38,609 nt of DNA, taken from CAZGQY01 sp964528035. Its GTDB lineage: Bacteria; Pseudomonadota; Gammaproteobacteria; Methylococcales; UBA1147. This document shows, in pieces, positions 34,214 to 38,609 of the stretch. The notes beneath the pieces are model-generated. The model saw only the letters and a program-made list of their open reading frames with translations. It was not told the DNA's origin and ran no database searches. Positions within the stretch are counted from its first letter, which is position 1, and each line of letters starts with the position of its first letter. The translations under genes and the position numbers were made by a program. The stretch spans positions 1 to 38,609 of the forward strand of contig CAZGQY010000017.1 in the NCBI GenBank assembly GCA_964528035.1, given 5' to 3'.

Positions 34214-34269
34214 TGACCCCTTATTTTTGACCCCTTATTTTGACCCCTTATTTTGACCCCTTATTTTTT
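34214..34269. repeat. Four tandem copies of TGACCCCTTATTTT
   Basis: Copies start at 34214, 34228, 34241 and 34254 with a 13-14-bp period. A related double copy (AACCCCTTTATTGGACCCCT) lies at 36244-36271 in the same orientation. Related GGGGTCA motifs occur near REP-associated transposases in other bacteria, but no transposase is seen here. Too short and lacking spacers for a CRISPR. Confidence 0.7.
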
Positions 34270-34290
34270 GTTGGTTTTAAGTTTCTCGAT

Positions 34291-34377
34291 GGATACGCCT
34301 TGCGTGAGGAGCCATGTACGGACCCGTACGCACGGTTCTCTGGGCAGACGGAGGCCACAGGCCTCATCTGACCCGAT
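34291..34377 (+). mobile_element. Group II intron 3' remnant (domains V and VI)
   Basis: Domain V at 34309-34338 starts GAGCCATGTACG, carries the AGC triad, pairs with CGTACGCACGGTTC with a 2-nt bulge (GC) and closes with a tetraloop. Domain VI at 34342-34374 is a long hairpin (GGGCAGACGGAGGCC / GGCCTCATCTGACCC). Its unpaired A at 34371 is seven nucleotides from an AT end at 34377, the classical branch point and AY 3' terminus. No reverse transcriptase frame precedes it, so only the tail remains. The insertion is opposite to the neighbouring cassette-like genes. Confidence 0.7.
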
Positions 34378-34395
34378 GGTTAGCGTATGGTGAGG

Positions 34396-34722
34396 TCATG
34401 CGGCATCCGTGAGTCTCTGGTTTACAACGTGCCAAAATACCGACATTTGCTCATACTTATGATCGAAAAAATCCTCAAAAAAACCAACTTTGTTTAACGG
34501 TTTGGGATATGAATATCGCTCACCATCTTCATCGATTTCCGTTATCCAATCTTTCGGTTCGCTTGAATTTAATACATCAAAGAGTTCGGGAGGGTAAAGA
34601 TAGGGTTTTCCCGTGTCGTTCAATATTCTGTAGTCATCTGCCTCTATCCCAATAACGAAGTACGGTTGATCTTCGGATAGGTCAGCATAGCTGGGGTTCT
34701 TTGATTTGAGCTTGATAATCAT
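34396..34722 (-). CDS. Probable immunity protein of a polymorphic toxin
   Basis: 108 residues, acidic, single domain, with YFVIGIEADDYRILNDTGKP and ERYSYPKPLNKVGFFEDFFD as its most distinctive parts. The ATG overlaps the stop of an upstream toxin-like C-terminal fragment by ATGA, the usual toxin-immunity coupling. The gene is intact while the toxin part carries a nonsense codon. The end DAA* merges into GCCGCATGACC, a sequence also found at the stop of the HicB gene, suggesting a shared cassette boundary. The family name is not certain. Confidence 0.6.
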   Translation of the reverse strand: MIIKLKSKNPSYADLSEDQPYFVIGIEADDYRILNDTGKPYLYPPELFDVLNSSEPKDWITEIDEDGERYSYPKPLNKVGFFEDFFDHKYEQMSVFWHVVNQRLTDAA

Positions 34723-35039
34723 TTCTCTGTCACCACCTTTAGTTTGGTTTCAAATCTACCGATGCCATAATGTTCATACCAGTGGTATTCATAGAAAGTT
34801 CCGTCGCTTTCGAATACCGGGCTACTTTTCTTGACCCATTTTGACCGGTGGCCTCCATATTTCTCAAAAAGTCTTTGAACATCGCGGATACGCTTGCCTT
34901 TCGCGATTACTCGCGACTGTGAAATTAATTCTTTGGTAAGTTCGATTAATCCATCTCCCTATTGCAATGATGAGCTAAGGTCTTCCCTCAATCGCGCGGC
35001 GGAGTCACGTCGATTTGGAGGCGCTTGTTCTATGCTTTG
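34719..35039 (-). pseudogene. Polymorphic-toxin C-terminal domain fragment with in-frame stop
   Basis: A continuous frame with one internal TAG (34959-34961). Upstream of it: APPNRRDSAARLREDLSSSL. Downstream: GDGLIELTKELISQSRVIAK, then IRDVQRLFEKYGGHRSKWVK and FYEYHWYEHYGIGRFETKLK. The DVQRLFEKYGG ... HWYE pattern is one I associate with C-terminal domains of Rhs-type toxins; activity unknown. There is no ATG or GTG at the 5' end, so it is an orphan tip lacking the Rhs delivery part. Its stop overlaps the immunity gene. The fragment also shares frame with, and directly follows the stop of, the gene at 35040-35426. Confidence 0.5.
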
Positions 35040-35426
35040 TCAATCACTGCCACCATCTCCTCCGCCTGAATCAAAACCACCAACATCGAGATCACCACCG
35101 TAATCAGAGGAAACAGAAGCAATGTCTGTTATTTCAAAACTGCAATTGCCATCAAAATGTTTATCGGCAATATCGGATCGCATTCCATCAAAATCGCATG
35201 TTTCACCAATTTATTGATGGTACTGATCAAATGCTTCTCTTCCAGAAAACATTACAATACCCAAACAAGCATCAGTTACGCTTAACCCAGAACGCTCAAT
35301 GGTTTTCTTGATTTGTTTTGGTGTGTAAGTTTTCGAATATCCATAATCTTTTGTCAATAGACTGGGTAGCATTTTTATATATGACTTGATTGCTCTATTG
35401 CGGTTGAAGTTTTTAATTAACCCCAT
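35040..35426 (-). pseudogene. Small conserved hypothetical gene broken by one nonsense codon
   Basis: One frame reads from MGLIKNFNRNRAIKSYIKML to a TAA at 35211-35213 (after REAFDQYHQ). It then continues in the same frame with IGETCDFDGMRSDIADKHF and ends GGFDSGGGDGGSD at the TGA 35040-35042. The intact gene would have had 128 codons, with the TAA replacing perhaps a GAA. The segments YTPKQIKKTIERSGL and the Gly/Asp-rich tail look like a small family found in cassette and toxin islands (possibly DUF6559; not certain). GGAGAGAG precedes the ATG. A second start at 35183 could still give a 47-residue peptide. Confidence 0.6.
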
Positions 35427-35439
35427 GACTCTCTCCTTT

Positions 35440-35946
35440 TTACGGAAAACTCAAGCGATGGCTAGGTGTTTTTCGCACGATCAACTCGCTCGACTCGTTC
35501 CCGAACCAAGGGATTCTTGGCAATTGGATTGGACCGTACCGTACTGGTAAATTAAATGCCAACTCCTTTCCGATTGAACCCTCGATCCTCACATGTACCA
35601 CAATTCATTCTGGCGAACTCATGTGAGCATAGTCAATATTAATGATTTCTCGCAGATTACCACGTTGCTCTTTACCACCTTTTCGAAATATCAGTTCATT
35701 ACCTTTGTCAAATACCTCATCTGCCAGATCCCATACCATTTTCTTGATTAGAAACTAACCGAACACTGCCATGACGATAAGAGGAGCTACGTCAAACATA
35801 GGTGAGTTTTCTTCTGCACCCGATGATAGGAAAATTATCAGAAAGAAGCCAAGAAACCCAAACCTTACTATTGGGAATAGTTTCTTAAAATAGAATGTAG
35901 ATACGGAGGTTTTGTTCATGCCGTAATTGCACTTAACGACCCGCAC
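35440..35946 (-). pseudogene. Membrane-protein gene broken by two nonsense codons
   Basis: The best start is the ATG at 35919 (MNKTSVSTFYFKKLFPIVRF); an ATG at 35946 is also in frame. One helix (FGFLGFFLIIFL) and a second (APLIVMAVFG) precede a TAG at 35755-35757. The same frame goes on FLIKKMVWDLADEVFDKGNE, LIFRKGGKEQRGNLREIINI to a TGA at 35605-35607, then IVVHVRIEGSIGKELAFNLP to the TAA at 35440-35442. The two hydrophobic helices followed by a beta-rich cytoplasmic domain resemble small YcxB-like membrane proteins common in integron cassettes. Two stops in otherwise well-kept coding sequence indicate recent decay. Confidence 0.6.
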
Positions 35947-35964
35947 AACTGGAAAAATAATGGG

Positions 35965-36195
35965 GTGTGATATGCATGGTAGTCAGCCAGCTGGTGAAAG
36001 TCCAGCCTTCACCCTTTGAAAAGGGAATGGGTAGGCGAAAGCAAGGGTGCCGAAAGAAACTCTGAATAGCGACCCAATAGGGAATCACGGATATTGAGAG
36101 CGAATTTGGGATCGATCAGAAGCTCTATCCAAATTGATCACCAGAATATGCAACCTAAACGAAAGTGAACCTTGGTAGTCAAATCTTGCCAGTTT
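35965..36195 (+). mobile_element. Group II intron 5' remnant (domain I)
   Basis: Starts at GTGTG (35965-35969), the GUGYG 5' consensus. It continues with AGCTGGTGAAAGTCCAGCCT, GGGTAGGCGAAAGCAAGGG and GCGACCCAATAGGGAATC, a series of GAAA-capped hairpins typical of group II domain I. The right edge is approximate. No reverse transcriptase, domain V or VI follows; the sequence breaks off before the GGACCCCTTTATTG repeat. Same orientation as the intron tail at 34291-34377 but downstream of it, so the two cannot be the ends of one intact intron. Confidence 0.65.
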
Positions 36196-36243
36196 GGGCA
36201 ACGAGGGGCGTCTATTTTGGGTGTTACATATAGAAAAATATGA

Positions 36244-36271
36244 TTAACCCCTTTATTGGACCCCTTTATTG
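36244..36271. repeat. Double copy of the ACCCCTTTATTG repeat
   Basis: AACCCCTTTATTG followed at once by GACCCCTTTATTG. It is a variant of the tandem repeat at 34214-34269 and marks the point where the GNAT gene is cut short. Confidence 0.55.
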
Positions 36272-36682
36272 TTCTGGGGTGAATGAATATACCTGAGATA
36301 CATTCAGCTCTTTAAATGCAACTGATAGCACGGCGTTTGCAGCCTCCGTAGCATACCCATTCCCCCAATACTCTTTGGCTAAACGCCATCCGATTTCTAC
36401 GCATGGAGAAAATGGTAACTCGGGTATTGGTGTATGTAATCCTACAAAACCAATAAACTTATGTTGTTGCTTTTCCTCTACAGCCCAAAATCCCCAACCC
36501 CGCTGAAAAATAAGTGAGATGATTTTATCCGACATTTTATTGCTTTCAGATACGCTGAGCGTATTAGGAAAATATTCCATGACCACTGGGTCAGAATTGA
36601 TTTCTGCAAATAACTGACGATCCTCGTTTTTCCATTGCCGCAGTTTTAAACGGTCAGTTTCAAATTCAATTACATCTGCCAT
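36266..36682 (-). CDS. GNAT (RimJ-like) acetyltransferase, C-terminally truncated
   Basis: 138 residues. It begins like RimJ/RimL-type acetyltransferases (ETDRLKLRQWKNEDRQLFAE). The acetyl-CoA binding segment is IGWRLAKEYWGNGYATEAA, and the beta strand VYSFTPEQ is the last conserved part. The family normally continues about 35 residues (NKPS-x-x-VMEKLGM), which are missing: the frame hits a TAA within the AATAAAGGGGTCC repeat. The gene is therefore cut at its 3' end by whatever brought in the repeat and the intron fragment. The acetyl-CoA site is mostly kept, but the fold is probably incomplete. Substrate unknown. Confidence 0.75.
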   Translation of the reverse strand: MADVIEFETDRLKLRQWKNEDRQLFAEINSDPVVMEYFPNTLSVSESNKMSDKIISLIFQRGWGFWAVEEKQQHKFIGFVGLHTPIPELPFSPCVEIGWRLAKEYWGNGYATEAANAVLSVAFKELNVSQVYSFTPEQ

Positions 36683-36704
36683 AGATGACGCTTCATGTTT
36701 TCAT

Positions 36705-36798
36705 GCCGTATAGCGTCGCAAATCACAGGAGGCAAACAGCAGAGTGATGAAGGAACGGCGCTGTTTGATTTCCGAGTGCATTTGCTTGGTCATGCGGC
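36705..36798 (-). repeat. attC-like imperfect palindrome after the HicB gene
   Basis: Outer arms GCCGTATAGC and GTCATGCGGC pair partly. Inner arms GCAAATCACAGGAGGCAAACAGC (36718-36740) and GCTGTTTGATTTCCGAGTGC ... ATTTGC (36760-36784) pair well. The length, about 94 bp with bulged bases, and the position at the stop of a minus-strand gene fit an integron attC site. The core boxes are not canonical (GTCATGC and GCTATAC rather than GTTRRRY), so it may be degenerate. Confidence 0.4.
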
Positions 36799-37002
36799 AA
36801 CCTCAATGTATTCTACAGAGCTGCTTGGTTTGGATACTACCTCACCATCGTTCCGTATGCCTTCGATATGAAATTCGATTGCTTCCCGAATTTCCGTCTC
36901 GACTTCCTCGATACTTGCTCCGGTAGCGACGCACCCTGGAAGATCTGGAACATATGCAGAGTAGTTTGATTGTGCTTTTTCGATTACGACGGCGTATTTC
37001 AT
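36790..37002 (-). CDS. HicB-type antitoxin
   Basis: 70 residues. MKYAVVIEKAQSNYSAYVPD, PGCVATGASIEEVETEIREA and IEFHIEGIRNDG form the HicB partial RNase H-like fold. It lacks the extra DNA-binding domain that some HicB proteins carry. It is preceded by a broken hicA, so the antitoxin seems to have lost its toxin. Alternatively the hicA fragment and HicB were a normal hicAB pair before the deletion. Confidence 0.82.
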   Translation of the reverse strand: MKYAVVIEKAQSNYSAYVPDLPGCVATGASIEEVETEIREAIEFHIEGIRNDGEVVSKPSSSVEYIEVAA

Positions 37003-37009
37003 AAGACAC

Positions 37010-37126
37010 CTATTTCCAACCCGCCTGTTTATATATGCTGTTCAGTGTTCCTGGTGTCAAATCATCGCTTGGCTTGCCAGGAACAGTGACACGCCCGGGT
37101 TTGTTTGCCTTGTTATGTGCTGTCAT
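37010..37126 (-). pseudogene. hicA toxin 3' fragment joined to an attC-like half site
   Basis: 38 codons from an ATG that overlaps the previous gene's stop. From about the eighth codon it matches the C-terminus of HicA (ANKPGRVTVPGKPSDDL, TPGTLNSIYKQAGWK). The first half of HicA, including the catalytic GSHH His, is missing. The junction sequence GCACATAACAAGGC resembles the left end of an attC site and shares ACATAAC with the site at 37564. So hicA was probably cut by recombination at or near a cassette boundary. It should be inactive as a ribonuclease. Confidence 0.6.
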
Positions 37127-37548
37127 GGGCAACCTTCGGGTGCATATTTGGCAGGCCTTTTTTTATCTGGATCTGCTGAAGGACCACCCCCAAACCTTAC
37201 ACCTTGATAAACCCACCAAGCGCGAAATGAGCTCATTCCATCTTCTTCACAGTGGCTCTGAAGTAAACGATCAGCCATTTCTCTATGAAGATTGTCATCA
37301 AGATGTTCTTCTCGCATTAGCTGATATAGAGCATCATGAACTAATGAGCCTCTCATAAAGTTTTGTGTATCAATTGTTGGACCGGATGGTCCATCCCAAG
37401 CGTAGCCTTTTTTGATGGTAAGGAGACCTGCAGAAGTCAGCGTGATGAATACCGATTCTTTATCTGATTCGGGTTTAATTGGAATATCGACTTTATAATC
37501 CTGCTTGAGCTGATACTTGTAACCACCTCGATAAGCAATACATTTCAT
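37123..37548 (-). CDS. DUF1353-like protein
   Basis: 141 residues from the ATG at 37548, preceded by GGGGAG at good distance; an ATG at 37611 in the same frame would read through the attC-like site and is rejected. Conserved parts: a GYKYQLKQDYKVDI beta start, LLTIKKGYAWDGPSGPTIDT, and MRGSLVHDALYQLMRE with the HD pair that is typical of DUF1353 proteins, followed by ADRLLQSHCEEDGMSSFRAW. Members occur in phages and integron cassettes; the activity is unknown. It sits directly downstream of an attC-like site, as a cassette gene would. Confidence 0.7.
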   Translation of the reverse strand: MKCIAYRGGYKYQLKQDYKVDIPIKPESDKESVFITLTSAGLLTIKKGYAWDGPSGPTIDTQNFMRGSLVHDALYQLMREEHLDDNLHREMADRLLQSHCEEDGMSSFRAWWVYQGVRFGGGPSADPDKKRPAKYAPEGCP

Positions 37549-37563
37549 CTTCTCTCCCCTTGA

Positions 37564-37641
37564 ACATAACGCCTCGCCAATAACTGGTATTTTTGAGAGC
37601 GCAGAGAACAAAAATGTCTATATTGATTGGCTTTGTTAGCT
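37564..37641 (-). repeat. attC-like recombination site
   Basis: Read on the minus strand it begins AGCTAACAAAGCCAATCAAT and ends TTATTGGCGAGGCGTTATGT. AAC/GTT and GCCAAT/ATTGGC pair with a bulge between them, and a central ACATTTTTG/CAAAAATAC stem closes it. That is the R''-L''-L'-R' layout of an integron attC, 78 bp, placed 20 bp after the YegP-like gene and before the next gene's leader. The right core GTTATGT departs from GTTRRRY at one base. Confidence 0.6.
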
Positions 37642-37661
37642 TTATATTCTTACAAATAAAA

Positions 37662-38000
37662 TTAATCAGTTGATATTTCTGCAACCACTGCCTCTGGTGT
37701 ATTATTCTTCACTGATTCAATACCATTGTCTCGCGAAACAATGGTTTCGTAAGATTGACTTGTTCCGATTATTTGGTTGTTTCCAGCCTTGAGATTAAAA
37801 GTATATTTTCCTGATTTCGTTTCTTTTCTTTCATAACGTGAATCATCAGATGAATTTTTCTTTACAGACTCGATACCATTTGTACAGCCAGATTTCGCTT
37901 TATAGCCTTCACTAGATAAAATATTTTGGCCATTACCAGACTTTAAACGAAAGCGAAACTCACCAGCTTTGTCTTTATATATTTCAAATTTTCCTGCCAT
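37662..38000 (-). CDS. YegP-like protein (UPF0339, two DUF1508 repeats)
   Basis: 112 residues made of two about 50-residue repeats. The first is KFEIYKDKAGEFRFRLKSGN ... NGIESVKKNS, the second YERKETKSGKYTFNLKAGNN ... NGIESVKNNT. This doubled DUF1508 layout is YegP. The function is not known; structures show a small beta-alpha fold. Probably a one-gene cassette, with the attC-like site right after it. Confidence 0.9.
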   Translation of the reverse strand: MAGKFEIYKDKAGEFRFRLKSGNGQNILSSEGYKAKSGCTNGIESVKKNSSDDSRYERKETKSGKYTFNLKAGNNQIIGTSQSYETIVSRDNGIESVKNNTPEAVVAEISTD

Positions 38001-38016
38001 TTTTTACCCCTATTTT

Positions 38017-38184
38017 ATGAATAATGAAACTTTACCCGATTATAAAGCTAACGCTCTTATCACAGGTGCCACAGAAGCGCTTGAAAGAAAAAACCTGTTG
38101 TTTGGCGTCCGGTGCATAAGATTGTTGGACGAAGCCGCTGCGCGGCAGAAAAAACAAATCTCCCGATCAAAAACTAAAATGTAA
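38017..38184 (+). CDS. Doubtful small ORF before the recombinase element
   Basis: 55 codons from ATG 38017 (MNNETLPDYKANALITGATE, LFGVRCIRLLDEAAARQKKQ), helical and basic at the end. Its stop lies inside the inverted repeat at 38180. There is no ribosome binding site and no family match; it overlaps the likely promoter region of the YegP-like gene. It may be spurious or the tail of a decayed gene. Confidence 0.2.
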   Translation: MNNETLPDYKANALITGATEALERKNLLFGVRCIRLLDEAAARQKKQISRSKTKM

Positions 38185-38234
38185 CCTCAACCCCTCAGTC
38201 AGAGGGGCGATTCAACCACGAAATTGAGGTTACA
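38180..38234. repeat. Nested palindrome at the left end of the recombinase element
   Basis: Outer arms TGTAACCTCAA (38180-38190) and TTGAGGTTACA (38224-38234) are perfectly complementary. Inner arms CCCCTC (38191-38196) and GAGGGG (38202-38207) add a second stem. It sits just before the recombinase ATG. It could be the element end or an operator controlling the recombinase. Confidence 0.6.
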
Positions 38235-38239
38235 CAGTC

Positions 38240-38563
38240 ATGACAACACCCTTCAAAAGAACTTTCAAGCACGATTATGAAATGCTTCTGCAACATCTTA
38301 GACTTAAAGGACTTCAACCGAAGACAATAGACGCCTATTCGCGCGGCATGCGTCGTATTGGTCTTTATTTTGACCTTCAGGTCTATGATCTCTCAGAACA
38401 GCAGTTGATTGACTATGTGCTCAAACTGGATCCAGGTTGGACATTGGCCTGGCTAAGGAAACGACCGACGTTAACGTGTCGGGAGTGCGGGGCTCAGGTG
38501 AAGATTCTCAAATCACAGATTCCGCCGCTTTTCCCTTGGACACTTGATAGGCCGACAGGATGA
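38240..38563 (+). pseudogene. Fusion of tyrosine recombinase N-terminus and IS91-like transposase C-terminus
   Basis: 107 residues. The first about 62 (FKHDYEMLLQHLRLKGLQPK, TIDAYSRGMRRIGLYFDLQV) are the SAM-like core-binding domain of a phage-type integrase. After about YVLKL the sequence changes to DPGWTLAWLRKRPTLTCREC, then GAQVKILKSQIPP. This contains a CXXC knuckle and Pro-rich tail like the C-terminus of IS91-family transposases. The integrase catalytic residues (R, HxxR, Y) and the HUH transposase core are absent. The product should be inactive. I read it as an internal deletion of a larger two-gene element. Confidence 0.55.
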
Positions 38564-38609
38564 TGGACGGGAGATTCTTGATGTTCTAAACGAAACCTCA
38601 GCTTAGGTG

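Larger units (their letters stand above)
38180..38609 (+). mobile_element. Deletion derivative of a tyrosine recombinase / IS91-type element, runs off the window
   Basis: Bounded on the left by the palindrome at 38180-38234. It contains a single fused frame (38240-38563) built from the start of a tyrosine recombinase and the zinc-ribbon end of a transposase. Elements that carry a tyrosine recombinase followed by an IS91 (HUH Y1/Y2) transposase are known; here everything between seems lost. The right end is not reached with certainty in the last about 45 bp. Confidence 0.45.

Noticed and set aside
34214..34269. Short regular repeats as a CRISPR
   Set aside because: Period of 13-14 bp with no unique spacers and no cas genes.
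38240..38563. Integron integrase IntI beside the cassette-like array
   Set aside because: The N-terminal segment resembles the recombinase of IS91-linked elements rather than IntI, and the catalytic part is missing.
1..38609. tRNA or rRNA genes
   Set aside because: No cloverleaf-like segment with a GGTTCGA-type T-loop or rRNA-like conserved block was recognised on either strand by eye.

Overview
The window looks like chromosome from a gammaproteobacterium of moderate GC (judged by eye, not computed). The strongest evidence is two conserved gammaproteobacterial blocks lying head to head: def-fmt-rsmB-DUF4390-ntrY-ntrX on the minus strand and a LysM gene-dprA-smg-topA on the plus strand. gluQRS next to dksA supports the same placement. 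I cannot name a genus.

Layout. 1-2784 is the 3' part of a large extracellular protein (Ig/cadherin-like domains, a seven-repeat FG-GAP propeller and a LamG domain). 2785-5174 is gene-poor. It holds three related palindromic intergenic repeats, a small secreted protein and a 61-residue PEP-CTERM protein. 5175-7372 carries a rhodanese, a SAM methyltransferase, a VapBC/FitAB-type toxin-antitoxin pair with a palindromic operator, and a 60-residue unknown. 7448-19626 is the housekeeping core: an NtrYX-like two-component system, 16S rRNA methylation, formyl-Met handling, DNA processing and topoisomerase I. 19638-22790 has small unknowns, including an internally deleted SRPBCC gene, then gluQRS and dksA. 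23247-25020 is a respiratory module: a copper nitrite reductase written as a lipoprotein, followed by a di-heme c4-type cytochrome. A low-complexity lipoprotein and an O6-alkylguanine methyltransferase follow.

27343-33782 is the most unusual part. A lipoxygenase and a RoxA/MauG-type di-heme cytochrome lie in tandem on the minus strand. A patatin/cPLA2-like acyl hydrolase diverges from the lipoxygenase across a 376-bp intergenic region. Read together they suggest a bacterial oxylipin pathway: release of a fatty acid, dioxygenation, then heme-dependent conversion or cleavage. That is inference from adjacency and family membership. No substrate can be read from the sequence.

33783-38609 is a decaying accessory region. 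Small minus-strand genes (a toxin C-terminus with its immunity protein, a GNAT acetyltransferase, HicAB remnants, a DUF1353-like protein, a YegP-like protein) are separated by attC-like imperfect palindromes, as in an integron cassette array without a visible integron integrase. Head and tail pieces of group II introns sit among them in the opposite orientation. Several genes carry in-frame nonsense codons. The window ends in a deletion derivative that joins the N-terminus of a tyrosine recombinase to what looks like the zinc-ribbon C-terminus of an IS91-type transposase.
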